Origin: Marinomonas ostreistagni
Lineage (GTDB): Bacteria > Pseudomonadota > Gammaproteobacteria > Pseudomonadales > Marinomonadaceae
DNA: 64,000 bases
Assembly: GCF_016461785.1 (NCBI RefSeq)
Contig: NZ_JAEMUH010000001.1
Span: forward strand, 124,001-188,000
Reading direction: 5' to 3'
Positions 55,159 to 63,683 of the stretch are shown piece after piece (the stretch's first letter is position 1; each line of letters begins with the position of its first letter). A model generated the notes under the pieces. The model was given only the letters and a program-made list of their open reading frames with translations, was not told the DNA's origin and searched no databases. A program made the position numbers and the translations under genes.

Positions 55159-55797
55159 ATGGAACGATTAAAAATAACGCTGATCTCTTTAACGATTACC
55201 ATCTTGACCTTTATGTTTGGGCCATTGGTATTGTCTGCTCTGCTGTATTACGCCTACACATACTGTGACGATAGGCCAGATAAGGGTTTTAAAATGGATG
55301 GAATATATATTCTTTTATTTATTTCTTGTTTGGCTCCATATGTTATAGCGCTTGTGGCAGAGCAGACTTACACTCAAAGAGATTTGTATGATTTTTTGAG
55401 ATTTGTTTTTAGTTTCAAGGTGGTTGGGTTTTATGAATTTAATTATGATTTGAAGTATGTTATTTATCTTATTCAGAGTTCTACTGCTCATTTATTATCT
55501 TTGTTGTTTGTGTTGTTTTTTTCTATTCATGTCGCAAAGTTTCGAAAAGAAAAATATTTAGGATTGAGAGGGGGTTATAATATAAAAGAGAGTGAAAAGA
55601 AGCGCACACGTATATTTTGTTTTCTTCTGTTGTGTCTTTTTTTGTATTTTTATTACTTGTTTTTACCTGATTCGGATATTTCTGGTGTTTCTTTTAGAGT
55701 GTTTGGGAGATTAGCTTTTTTTCATTATTTCTTTTTCCCTCTGTATATACATATCAGTTCGTTGTATTTTTTAAGTAGGAAGGCTAGGTCTTTATAA
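55159..55797 (+). CDS. Orphan polytopic membrane protein, AT-rich
   Basis: Protein of 212 aa with about five predicted helices (roughly 7-31, 48-68, 105-125, 150-170 and 180-203) and no recognised motif. It begins at an ATG after ACACCC with no strong ribosome site. The nucleotide composition is very AT-rich with T runs, as in the 54343 gene, and unlike the neighbouring thiamine operon. The same repeat stands in front of both orphan genes, so they may have arrived or been duplicated together. Confidence 0.6.
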   Translation: MERLKITLISLTITILTFMFGPLVLSALLYYAYTYCDDRPDKGFKMDGIYILLFISCLAPYVIALVAEQTYTQRDLYDFLRFVFSFKVVGFYEFNYDLKYVIYLIQSSTAHLLSLLFVLFFSIHVAKFRKEKYLGLRGGYNIKESEKKRTRIFCFLLLCLFLYFYYLFLPDSDISGVSFRVFGRLAFFHYFFFPLYIHISSLYFLSRKARSL

Positions 55798-55933
55798 ATT
55801 GGTTGAAGTGAAATTTTGTTTTTTTTTATATAAGTTGGTTCTGAGAAGATTTTATAATAAACAGTATGTTCTGTGTTGAAGTTTTCTTTTTTGGTCGAGA
55901 GACAATGGGGCTCAACAAAGTTATTTCAATGCT

Positions 55934-55961
55934 TAGACATCTCTTAAGGGTCTGTTAGAAT
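55934..55961 (+). promoter_or_regulatory. Promoter of the thiamine operon
   Basis: TAGACA (55934-55939) and TAGAAT (55956-55961), 16-base spacer, each matching the sigma-70 consensus at five of six positions. The start would be about 15-20 bases before the riboswitch. Confidence 0.6.
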
Positions 55962-55982
55962 ACTCTCGTTTTCGAACACCTG

Positions 55983-56075
55983 TATCTCATGGGGTGTGGC
56001 GTTTGCCGCTGAGAAGCCATTGATGGCTAACCCATTGAACCTGAACCAGATCATGCTGGCGTAGGAATTGAGATA
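55983..56075 (+). promoter_or_regulatory. TPP riboswitch (THI element)
   Basis: The conserved THI-box parts appear in order: GGGGTG (from 55991), CTGAGA (from 56009), ACCC (from 56030), the GAACCTGA block (56038 on), GATCATGCTGGCG and TAGGAA. Closing stem P1 is TATCTCA (55983-55989) with TGAGATA (56069-56075). It binds thiamine pyrophosphate and switches off the downstream thiBPQ transport genes when thiamine is plentiful. The ribosome site of thiB lies about 45 bases further on. Confidence 0.95.
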
Positions 56076-56131
56076 GCAAGCCCTTCACATCTTGCCAATC
56101 CAGTTATACGCCGCTCATTTACGGAGCGACT

Positions 56132-57124
56132 ATGTCTTTTAAATCTTTTGCGCTTTCCGCGACAGCTTTGTTGTCTTGTAGTTTAGTGTCGGCACAAACG
56201 TTGAATGTTTACACTTACGATTCATTTGCCTCTGAGTGGGGGCCTGGTCCGAAGATCAAAGCCAACTTTGAAGCAGAGTGTGGCTGTGAGCTGAACTTTG
56301 TTACGTTGGACTCATCCGTCGGTATTTTGTCCCGTGTACAGCTTGAAGGTGACGCGTCTGAAGCCGATGTTTTACTGGGGCTTGATCTTAATGTGATGGA
56401 AGCAGCGAAAAAGTCAGGTTTATTGGCTAAGCACAGCGTTGACACTTCAGCAGTGACCACGCCTGGCGGCTGGGATGATTCGTACTTTGTGCCGTTCGAC
56501 CAAGGCTATTTTGCTTTTATTTATGACAGTGAAAAACTGGACAACCCACCAGCGTCCCTTAAAGACGTGGTTGAAAATCAAGACCTAAAAGTGATTTACC
56601 AAGACCCTCGTACGTCAACACCAGGGCTAGGTTTACTGCTTTGGATGAAGTCAGTCTACGGTGATCAAGCAGCGGATGCTTGGGCGAAGCTTGCAGATCA
56701 CACCGTGACGGTTACTAAGGGCTGGTACGACGGTTATAGCTTATTCCTAAAAGGTGAAGCGGATGTGGTACTCAGTTACACCACTTCTCCTGCTTACCAC
56801 ATTGTTGCTGAAGGGGAGCATAAGTACAAAGCGGCCGAATCAAGCGAAGGGTTTTACCCTCAGATTGAAGTGGCGGCGATGTTAGAAAGTGCGCCAAACA
56901 AGGCGCTTGCTGAGCAGTTTATGCAGTTCATTCTTGAGCCAGGTTTTCAAAATGTGGTGGCCACTGGTAACTGGATGTACCCAGTGATGGAGAATGTAAA
57001 CCCGCTTCCAGAAGCATTTACATCACAACCACAGCCAACCAAGGTGCTTACGTTGGACGCTGAGCAAGTGGCGCAAAACCGTCAGGCTTGGGTGAATGAG
57101 TGGTTGGAAGCGACGACTCGTTAA
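56132..57124 (+). CDS. thiB: Thiamine ABC transporter substrate-binding protein
   Basis: Periplasmic protein of 330 aa with a signal peptide cut after about residue 21 (CSLVSA before QTLNVYTYDSF). The mature part matches thiamine/TPP-binding ThiB (TbpA): VYTYDSFASEWGPGPKIKANFE, VPFDQGYFAFIYD and the GWYDGYSLFLKGEADVVLSY region. The TPP riboswitch just upstream and thiP-thiQ downstream confirm the role in thiamine uptake. Confidence 0.95.
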   Translation: MSFKSFALSATALLSCSLVSAQTLNVYTYDSFASEWGPGPKIKANFEAECGCELNFVTLDSSVGILSRVQLEGDASEADVLLGLDLNVMEAAKKSGLLAKHSVDTSAVTTPGGWDDSYFVPFDQGYFAFIYDSEKLDNPPASLKDVVENQDLKVIYQDPRTSTPGLGLLLWMKSVYGDQAADAWAKLADHTVTVTKGWYDGYSLFLKGEADVVLSYTTSPAYHIVAEGEHKYKAAESSEGFYPQIEVAAMLESAPNKALAEQFMQFILEPGFQNVVATGNWMYPVMENVNPLPEAFTSQPQPTKVLTLDAEQVAQNRQAWVNEWLEATTR

Positions 57125-57127
57125 ACA

Positions 57128-58708
57128 TTGATTTCTAATGCGCATTTACGCCCAGCTTGGCTGGGCGTTTCATTATATTCTGTGATTGCTCTGGCAGCGC
57201 TGGTGGCGCTGCTCAGTTATGCTTCGCCAAGTTCTTGGGGGAGTTTCTTTTCTGATCCTTACACTTGGCGTGTGGTGCGCTTTTCTTTTATGCAGGCCAG
57301 CCTCAGTGCCTTACTGAGTATATTGTTGGCCATCCCGATGGCGTCTTGCTTATTTCATCGACGTTTTTGGGGGCGACAAACACTGCTTTCTCTGTTTGCG
57401 ATTTCCATGGTTGTACCGACGATCGTGGCCATTCTCGGTATTGTGGTGGTGTATGGCCGTAATGGCTGGTTTACCGCTTTGTTTGGTCAGCCTTTTCCTC
57501 TGTATGGATTGGGAGGCATTTTAATCGCGCATGTTTTCTTTAATATGCCGTTGGCGGTTCGAATTATTTTGCAGGCCTATGATCTGATCCCCGATGCTCA
57601 ATGGCGTCTCGCCAGTCAGCTGGGTTTTTCGCGCTGGCGAGTGTTTCAGCTAGTGGAATGGCATTACCTGAAGAAAAACCTTCCCGGGTTGTTTTTGCTG
57701 ATTTTTATGCTGTGCTTTTCTGGCTTTGCCGTCGTGTTGAGTCTTGGAGGCGGGCCTCGCTCAAGCACCTTAGAAGTGGCGATCTATCAGGCGCTGCGTT
57801 TTGAGTTTGATTTGAATAAAGCCAGCTATTTGTCTTTGCTTCAGGTGGTGATTTGTTCCGTAGTTGCACTGGCGGTATACCGATTCGCACCACCAGTTCG
57901 TCAGGATGTGAGTTTGTACCAAGGAGGGCGTTTACCTTTGCGTTCTAGCAAGTGGACAAGTGGCTTAGATTATGGCGTCCTTTCAGTGGTGTTACTTTGG
58001 GTGTTGCCGCCGTTTGTTGCCATTCTGTCTCCCGTATTTACTGAGCTATTTTGGCTGAGTTTATTGGACTCTCAATTATGGCGGGGGCTTTGGCACTCGG
58101 TACGCATTGCTTTGCCTTCAGGTGTGCTGGCGCTGTTAATGGGGTTGAGCATTGCGGCCATTGCACGGGCGTGGCGTTGGCACCCTCGTCGAAATCGTTG
58201 GGCGGTACGACTGGAGCAGTCAGGTAATCTCGTCTTGATGGTGCCAAGCCTTGTGCTAGCAACGGGGTTATTTCTATTGTTTCGCCATTTAGGGGTGAGT
58301 ATTAAACATGCCTATTGGATTGTTGTTTGGGTTAATGCTGTGATGGCGTTACCTTTTGTACTGAGGGCGATCATGCCGGTGATGTATCAGCAGGAGAAGC
58401 GCTTTCGTCAGTTGTATCAGCAAATGAACATAGTTGGCTGGTCTCGATTACGTATTGAGTGGCGGACGATTCGTCCGGCTTTGGCTCAAGGCTTGGCTTA
58501 TGCCGTATTATTGAGCTTGGGCGATTTGGGAGTGGTTGCGCTGTTTGGCTCGAAAGGGTTGGAAACTCTGCCTATGTATCTGTATCAACTGATCGGTTCA
58601 TATCGAGTTGAACAAGGGGCATGTGTGGCGGTTGTGTTGATCGGTTTGTGTTTAGTGTTGTTTTATGGAATTACACGTCTGTTAGGAGGTCGTCGTGCTG
58701 TCGTTTGA
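57128..58708 (+). CDS. thiP: Thiamine ABC transporter permease ThiP
   Basis: Inner-membrane permease of 526 aa with two fused six-helix halves. Each half has the permease EAA-type loop: DAQWRLASQLGFSRWRVFQLVEW and RQLYQQMNIVGWSRLRIEWRT. The start appears to be a TTG three bases after the thiB stop, with no strong ribosome site, so translation probably couples to thiB. A GC-rich hairpin at 57149-57167 lies inside the first codons and may lower expression relative to thiB. It overlaps thiQ by 14 bases. Confidence 0.92.
   Translation: MISNAHLRPAWLGVSLYSVIALAALVALLSYASPSSWGSFFSDPYTWRVVRFSFMQASLSALLSILLAIPMASCLFHRRFWGRQTLLSLFAISMVVPTIVAILGIVVVYGRNGWFTALFGQPFPLYGLGGILIAHVFFNMPLAVRIILQAYDLIPDAQWRLASQLGFSRWRVFQLVEWHYLKKNLPGLFLLIFMLCFSGFAVVLSLGGGPRSSTLEVAIYQALRFEFDLNKASYLSLLQVVICSVVALAVYRFAPPVRQDVSLYQGGRLPLRSSKWTSGLDYGVLSVVLLWVLPPFVAILSPVFTELFWLSLLDSQLWRGLWHSVRIALPSGVLALLMGLSIAAIARAWRWHPRRNRWAVRLEQSGNLVLMVPSLVLATGLFLLFRHLGVSIKHAYWIVVWVNAVMALPFVLRAIMPVMYQQEKRFRQLYQQMNIVGWSRLRIEWRTIRPALAQGLAYAVLLSLGDLGVVALFGSKGLETLPMYLYQLIGSYRVEQGACVAVVLIGLCLVLFYGITRLLGGRRAVV
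57149..57167 (+). terminator. Hairpin in the start of thiP, possible attenuator
   Basis: CGCCCAGC (57149-57156), loop TTG, GCTGGGCG (57160-57167), then TTTCATTATATT. It has the shape of a weak terminator between thiB and the body of thiP. It may trim read-through so that the binding protein exceeds the membrane parts. Confidence 0.45.
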
Positions 58709-59387
58709 TGTGCAATACCAGTGGCAAAACTTTGAGGCGCATTATCAAGGTCAGTTTGCCGTTGGTGCGACTTCTATTTTGGGGGCGAGTGGTTGTGGGA
58801 AAAGTACATTGTTGTCTCTATTGGGTGGTTACGTGGTAGGGCAAGGTAGTATTGGCTTCTCAGGTCAAGACCTGTCTCTGAGCCCACCATTTGAGCGCCC
58901 AATCACCACTCTTTTTCAGAGTGATAACTTATTTCCGCAACTTTCTGTCTGGGACAATGTTGCGATTGGTATTTGCGCTTCTCGCTCTCTATCCAGCGCG
59001 CAGAAAGAGAAAGTCACCTGGGCACTAGAGCAAGTCCAGCTCTCGGATTGTCATACTAAGTACCCAGATCAGCTGTCAGGTGGTCAGGCGCAGCGGGTGG
59101 CTATTGCTCGTGTGTTGGTGAGAGATAAGCCTATTTTGCTGCTGGATGAGCCCTTTAGTGCGCTGGATCCAAAGTTACGATCGGATATGTTGGTTTTGAT
59201 TAAGACACTGACAGAAACGTATCAGTGGACCACGGTGATGGTAACGCATAGTCCCGCGGATGCAGTTTTACTAGGTGGAAATGTATTGTTGGTTGAGGCT
59301 GGAAAAATAGTTGCACAAACTGATGCAAAAAAATTGTATGAGTTGCCCTCTGAATCCCCTTTTTGCGACTATTTAAGTGTTTCCTAA
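58695..59387 (+). CDS. thiQ: Thiamine ABC transporter ATP-binding protein ThiQ
   Basis: ATPase of 230 aa. Walker A is LGASGCGKSTLL near residue 31, the signature is LSGGQAQRVAIARV and Walker B is ILLLDEPFSALDP. The start is GTG with AGGAGG five bases upstream (58684-58689), inside thiP, so the last two genes overlap. It drives the ThiBPQ importer. Confidence 0.93.
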   Translation: MLSFDVQYQWQNFEAHYQGQFAVGATSILGASGCGKSTLLSLLGGYVVGQGSIGFSGQDLSLSPPFERPITTLFQSDNLFPQLSVWDNVAIGICASRSLSSAQKEKVTWALEQVQLSDCHTKYPDQLSGGQAQRVAIARVLVRDKPILLLDEPFSALDPKLRSDMLVLIKTLTETYQWTTVMVTHSPADAVLLGGNVLLVEAGKIVAQTDAKKLYELPSESPFCDYLSVS

Positions 59388-59453
59388 AAGTCTTAATACG
59401 TTCATCATAAACATCTCTCTTCTTCTCGTTTGATCCCAATAAAGGACGCTAAA

Positions 59454-60317
59454 TTGAGTGATGTCTATTTGGTTAAAAAAGGCATTTATGCAACCGTTGC
59501 TTATGCTTTTATTATGTCGATTACCGCTGTGGCGGCAAAACAGGTACAAACACAAATTGCTGTTCCTGTTTTGGTGTTTTGGCAAAGTTTGTTTTGTGTT
59601 TTGGTGCTCTTTCCTCAGATGTGGGGGAAATGGGAGCGTCGTCCACTTCATGTGATCAAAGCGCATTTTCTACGTAGTTTCGGCGGCTTTGCTGGGTTTT
59701 TATTCTATTACTGGGCTCTGAATCATATCCCTTTGGTTGAGGCGTCTTTGCTTCGCTCTTGTGCTCCGCTGTGTGTGCCGGTTGTCGTTTTGGTTATGCA
59801 CCGTATCATGATCCCTAAAGCGCGTTGGCTGCCTCTATTTATTGGTTTTGTTGGTGTGGCTTTGGTTATTAACCCCACCCCCGACCATTTTAATCCGTGG
59901 CATATTGTTGGCTTTTTGTCCGCGGTTGGTCTTGCCTTTTCTATGGTGACTACACGTCTTCTCAGTAGCCATGTATCGGGACAGGAAAACCTAATCGTGT
60001 ACTTTGGTTTTTCTGCTTTATTGTCTCTGCCTCTAGCGTTGGTTCAAGGGGAAAGTTTGGTCTTGCCAACTGATACATGGCTGTGGGTATTAGTGGTCTC
60101 GGTGACATTGTATGTGGGGTTACTTCTTTATACGAAAGCCTACACCTACGCCCCTGCAAGTGTGGTATCTCCAGTCAGCTATATTGGTATAGTCTTTGCG
60201 GGTTTTTGGGGATGGGCGATTTGGGGGCATGTCCCAGATTGGCTGGCCATTTCTGGGACAATGTTGATCTTTGTGAGTATTTTATTGAGTGCCAGTTTAA
60301 GTAAAAACAAAGCTTAA
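59454..60317 (+). CDS. EamA/DMT family transporter
   Basis: Drug/metabolite transporter of about 287 aa with ten helices in two EamA repeats (YAFIMSITAVAAKQVQ; AVGLAFSMVTTRLLSS). The start is taken at the TTG at 59454 with AAGGA seven bases upstream; a TTG at 59430 is upstream of that ribosome site. It follows thiQ by 66 bases, so it might be read with it, but is not a known thiamine gene. Tail overlaps the next, convergent permease by four bases. Confidence 0.85.
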   Translation: MSDVYLVKKGIYATVAYAFIMSITAVAAKQVQTQIAVPVLVFWQSLFCVLVLFPQMWGKWERRPLHVIKAHFLRSFGGFAGFLFYYWALNHIPLVEASLLRSCAPLCVPVVVLVMHRIMIPKARWLPLFIGFVGVALVINPTPDHFNPWHIVGFLSAVGLAFSMVTTRLLSSHVSGQENLIVYFGFSALLSLPLALVQGESLVLPTDTWLWVLVVSVTLYVGLLLYTKAYTYAPASVVSPVSYIGIVFAGFWGWAIWGHVPDWLAISGTMLIFVSILLSASLSKNKA

Positions 60318-61213
60318 GCGTTAAGTCTCTTGCGCTGAAGGCGTTGATTAACAATGGTGGCAATAGCAATACCTGAGAAGATCAAAAAGATGCCAATGCT
60401 GTGGAAGCCTTGAATGGCTTCATTCAAAAATAGTACAGATAAGAAAATGCTAAAGACTGGGAGTAGATGAATGAAGTGGCCTGCTGTCGCGGCTCCGAGT
60501 CTTTGGATACCTGTGTTCCAGCAAATAAATGCGCCAATTGAGGCAAAAATGGCCATGTAGATAATAGCCCCCCAATGGGTTGTTGTGAGCGTATCGATGT
60601 TGGTGCTTGAGAAGAACAAATATATGGGAAACTGTATGGCGGTTCCAATGACGGCCGTCACAGCAAAAAAGCTTAGTAGATGCATGGGGGGGCGTTTAAT
60701 GAGTAGAACGGAGTAAATGGCCCAACTCACCGCAGCTGTCACTATCCACAGGTCACCTTTTGACACGGTCAGATGTAGAAATGTATCGAGGCTGCCACGA
60801 CTGACGATGACAATCGCCCCTAGAGTGGATATTAATATCCCCGCATTTTGCAAGAAGTTAGTTTTATTGCCTAGCAATATTCTTGCTGTAATTAAGATCA
60901 TGACTGGCATGATGGAATTCAGCAGTACGGCGTTGGTGACTGTGGTCGATGTAAGGCCAATATAGAGAAACAGATTGTAGTTACAAATACCCAGCCACGC
61001 AAAGAAAACCAGCATTGCCCAATGCTGTTTTACAAGAGGCCAATCTTGGCGGATTTTTCCGTAAGCGAACGGAAGAATGAGTAAACAAGCGAAGCTCCAG
61101 CGAAAGAATGAAATGGTGTAAGGATCAATGCCGTCAGATACGGTTAGACGCCCTAGAACATAATTTCCAGACCAAAAAATGATAGGCAAAAGTAAGTAGA
61201 AAAAAGCAGGCAT
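60314..61213 (-). CDS. EamA/DMT family transporter
   Basis: Second drug/metabolite transporter, about 299 aa with ten helices. The opening PAFFYLLLPIIFWSGNYVLGRL and the segment DPYTISFFRWSFACLLILPFA belong to the EamA family. The ATG at 61213 is preferred because AAGGAT lies five bases upstream; a TTG at 61228 is the alternative. It converges on the other DMT gene with overlapping stop codons. The two are paralogous by fold but not close copies. Confidence 0.87.
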   Translation of the reverse strand: MPAFFYLLLPIIFWSGNYVLGRLTVSDGIDPYTISFFRWSFACLLILPFAYGKIRQDWPLVKQHWAMLVFFAWLGICNYNLFLYIGLTSTTVTNAVLLNSIMPVMILITARILLGNKTNFLQNAGILISTLGAIVIVSRGSLDTFLHLTVSKGDLWIVTAAVSWAIYSVLLIKRPPMHLLSFFAVTAVIGTAIQFPIYLFFSSTNIDTLTTTHWGAIIYMAIFASIGAFICWNTGIQRLGAATAGHFIHLLPVFSIFLSVLFLNEAIQGFHSIGIFLIFSGIAIATIVNQRLQRKRLNA

Positions 61214-61393
61214 CGCGAATCCTTGCAAACAGGTTTTATATGCTCATCTTGCGCTTCGATGATAAAGCTGCGCTCAACATAACGACTTATGTGGAAGATG
61301 TCGAGATTCTCGTTTTATGAGTGTTCGTAATAGTTGTCTTTGTAAAATGTTAAAGGCTGCATGGCTACACGGTTAAATAATGTCCATAAAGTC

Positions 61394-61422
61394 TTTTTAA
61401 TTTTTCAAGAGCGGTATATAAT
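61394..61422 (+). promoter_or_regulatory. Promoter of rpsF operon
   Basis: A perfect TATAAT at 61417-61422 is followed by a GC-rich discriminator (TCGCGTCCCC), usual for growth-rate-controlled ribosomal genes. The -35 at 61394-61399 is a poor match. Confidence 0.65.
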
Positions 61423-61428
61423 TCGCGT

Positions 61429-61471
61429 CCCCGTAAATCACTACTCCTTGTCTCACAGCTTTTTAACGGGG
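61429..61471 (+). promoter_or_regulatory. Leader hairpin of rpsF mRNA, candidate S6:S18 site
   Basis: CCCCGT (61429-61434) pairs with ACGGGG (61466-61471), extended by AAA/TTT with a bulged A. It is located in the untranslated leader 36 bases before rpsF. In many bacteria the S6:S18 complex represses this operon through a leader hairpin. I could not confirm the conserved bulge by eye. Confidence 0.4.
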
Positions 61472-61506
61472 AAAGCGTGGAGACTAAGAACCCATAAGGA
61501 GCAATC

Positions 61507-61917
61507 ATGCGTCATTATGAAATCGTGTTTCTGGTACACCCAGATCAAAGCGAACAAGTTCCAGCAATGATCGAGCGTTACACTAACTTGATCACTGAAG
61601 ATGGCGGTCAAGTACACCGTCTTGAAGACTGGGGCCGTCGTCAACTAGCTTACCCAATCAACAAAATCCACAAAGCGCATTATGTTCTTATGAACATTGA
61701 AGCGTCTGAAGGTGTGATGGCTGAGCTAAACGACACTTTCCGTTACAACGATGCAATCATCCGTAACCTAGTTATCCGTCGTAAAGAAGCGGTAACTGAA
61801 GTGTCTCCAATCAAAGCTTCTGAAAGCCGTGAAGAGCGTCGTTCTGCTCCACAGCGTGAAGAGCAAAAACCAACAGAAGCTGCTGCTGATAAAGCTGCAG
61901 ACGACTCTGCTGAATAA
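61507..61917 (+). CDS. rpsF: 30S ribosomal protein S6
   Basis: Small-subunit protein of 136 aa. The start [20 protein letters not shown] and the [23 protein letters not shown] block are nearly invariant. The C-terminal tail of about 35 residues is acidic and Glu/Ala-rich, as is usual in gammaproteobacteria where RimK adds glutamates. AAGGAG stands before the ATG. It is first in the operon with rpsR, a membrane-protein gene and rplI. Confidence 0.97.
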   Translation: MRHYEIVFLVHPDQSEQVPAMIERYTNLITEDGGQVHRLEDWGRRQLAYPINKIHKAHYVLMNIEASEGVMAELNDTFRYNDAIIRNLVIRRKEAVTEVSPIKASESREERRSAPQREEQKPTEAAADKAADDSAE

Positions 61918-61939
61918 TTGATTAATTAGGAGATACACT

Positions 61940-62170
61940 ATGGCTCGTTTTTTCCGTCGTCGTAAATTCTGTCGTTTCAGCGCAGAAGGCGTTAAAGAGA
62001 TCGATTACAAAGATCTAGACACTCTAAAAGGTTACATCACTGAAACTGGTAAAATTGTACCAAGCCGTATCACTGGCACACGTGCACGTTACCAGCGTCA
62101 GTTAGCGACTGCTATCAAACGCGCTCGCTACATTGCTTTGCTTCCTTACACTGATGGTCACTTCAACTAA
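61940..62170 (+). CDS. rpsR: 30S ribosomal protein S18
   Basis: Small-subunit protein of 76 aa with the invariant start [20 protein letters not shown] and the [23 protein letters not shown]-binding helix. It binds S6 to form the heterodimer on the platform of the 30S subunit. AGGAG precedes the start, 22 bases after rpsF. Confidence 0.97.
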   Translation: MARFFRRRKFCRFSAEGVKEIDYKDLDTLKGYITETGKIVPSRITGTRARYQRQLATAIKRARYIALLPYTDGHFN

Positions 62171-62193
62171 TAAGTGACATAAGAAGTATTACT

Positions 62194-63051
62194 ATGGGCG
62201 GTTTAGCTAACTGGGTAATGATTAAACGCAGCAATGCCATCCTTGTGGTTGCGTTGTCTAGTATCATTCCAATGATGTTTTGGCTGGGCGCAGCAGTCTT
62301 AGGGCTGGTAGTACTTCGAAAAGGTGTAAAAGACGGAATACCAGTCATCGCTTGGGGCGGACTTCCAGCCATTGTGCTGTGGACAATCCAAGGGGATGCA
62401 ACGGCACTAATGGTGCTGATTGATACATTTGTTTTAGCCTATGTGCTAAGAGAAAAAGTGTCTTGGGCTTGGGTGATGTTAGGCGCTAGTATTCTAGCGG
62501 TTCTATCATCACTGATTCAGCCGCTACTTATGGCTAATTTGTTGGATATGGTTGCACAGCTTATTCAGCACATTTTAAGTGGTGAGGTGGAAGGTGACCT
62601 TCCTTCTAAGGAGGTCATTATTCAGCAGGCGGTGATCGCTATGTCGGTTGTGCAAGCTTATATTGCGGTGGCAGTGCTTTTTTTGGCCCGTCGCTGGCAA
62701 GCGAAGCTTTATAACCCAGGCGGTTTGAAGAAAGAATTTCATCAATTTAGGTTGCCGCTTGTGGTGGCACTGATTCTCGGCGCAATGGTGCTGGTTGGTG
62801 AAAGTCTTGGGGGCGGTTTTGAGGTGTTGTCTCGTGCTGCTATCCCAGCCTTAGTTATCCCTGGCTTAGCCTTGGTGCATGGTATTCTGGCATTGAAAAA
62901 AATTGGGATGGTCGGATTAGTACTTTTCTATCTGATTGGTTTGTTAGTCCTGAGCGTGTACTTTGCGAATATTCTGATCTTCCTTGCGGTGGTCGATAGC
63001 TTTGTAGACATTCGAGGGCGCTTGCAATCAAGCTCTTCCGACATCAATTAA
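62194..63051 (+). CDS. Membrane protein between rpsR and rplI (DUF2232/YybS-like)
   Basis: Polytopic protein of 285 aa with about seven or eight helices and a soluble loop near 120-145. In pseudomonads and relatives a YybS/DUF2232-like membrane protein sits at this same point in the rpsF-rpsR-rplI operon, and the general plan agrees. Its role is unknown. It is co-directional, 23 bases after rpsR, without a strong ribosome site. The start at ATG 62194 has no close rival. Confidence 0.75.
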   Translation: MGGLANWVMIKRSNAILVVALSSIIPMMFWLGAAVLGLVVLRKGVKDGIPVIAWGGLPAIVLWTIQGDATALMVLIDTFVLAYVLREKVSWAWVMLGASILAVLSSLIQPLLMANLLDMVAQLIQHILSGEVEGDLPSKEVIIQQAVIAMSVVQAYIAVAVLFLARRWQAKLYNPGGLKKEFHQFRLPLVVALILGAMVLVGESLGGGFEVLSRAAIPALVIPGLALVHGILALKKIGMVGLVLFYLIGLLVLSVYFANILIFLAVVDSFVDIRGRLQSSSSDIN

Positions 63052-63083
63052 AAGCTAGTTAATTTATTTTAGAGGTGATCGAG

Positions 63084-63530
63084 ATGAATGTGATTCTACT
63101 CGACAAAGTAGGCAAACTAGGCGGTATCGGTGACGTTGTTACTGTTAAACCAGGTTTTGCGCGTAACTTTTTGATTCCAAACAAAAAAGCTGTAATGGCT
63201 AACAAAGCGAACTTGGCTTCTTTCGAAGAGCGTCGTGCTGAGCTAGAAGCTCAAGCAGCAGAACGCGTTGCAGCAGCACAAGCTCGTGCAGCAACTCTAG
63301 AAGGCAAAACGTTCACTATCACTGCTAACGCTGGTGATGAAGGTAAGCTATTCGGCTCTATCGGTACTCGTGACATCGCTGATGCGATCGTTGCAGGTGG
63401 CGTTGAAGTTGCTAAATCTGAAGTACGTCTTCCAGAAGGTGCTCTACGTAACGTAGGTTCTTACGAAGTTGACGTTCAACTACACTCTGAAGTAACTGTT
63501 GCAGTTACTCTAGACGTTGTAGCTCAGTAA
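63084..63530 (+). CDS. rplI: 50S ribosomal protein L9
   Basis: Large-subunit protein of 148 aa. It has the two-domain L9 layout: N-terminal [22 protein letters not shown] and [14 protein letters not shown], a long connecting helix rich in Ala/Glu, and a C-terminal domain with [14 protein letters not shown]. The start is the ATG at 63084, with GAGG eight bases upstream; a GTG at 63075 overlaps that site. A terminator follows. Confidence 0.97.
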   Translation: MNVILLDKVGKLGGIGDVVTVKPGFARNFLIPNKKAVMANKANLASFEERRAELEAQAAERVAAAQARAATLEGKTFTITANAGDEGKLFGSIGTRDIADAIVAGGVEVAKSEVRLPEGALRNVGSYEVDVQLHSEVTVAVTLDVVAQ

Positions 63531-63557
63531 TTTCTAACGAAATTATTGCATCAAGAG

Positions 63558-63589
63558 AGGCATTCCGCTTTGGCGGAGTGCCTTTTTTT
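63558..63589 (+). terminator. Terminator of the rpsF-rplI operon
   Basis: AGGCATTCCGC (63558-63568) with GCGGAGTGCCT (63573-63583), one G-T pair, then seven Ts. Confidence 0.92.
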
Positions 63590-63683
63590 GTGTCTAGATT
63601 TTTAGTGAATCAGTCTGGTGTTTTTAATGCAGAGTGATAAGCTTTAAAGCCTTTTTCAATCCCTGTCTACGTGAGAGTGTTAC

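Noticed and set aside
54021-55900. Insertion sequence or toxin-antitoxin pair in the AT-rich island
   Set aside because: No transposase, terminal inverted repeats or recognisable toxin motifs; only repeats and two membrane proteins are visible.
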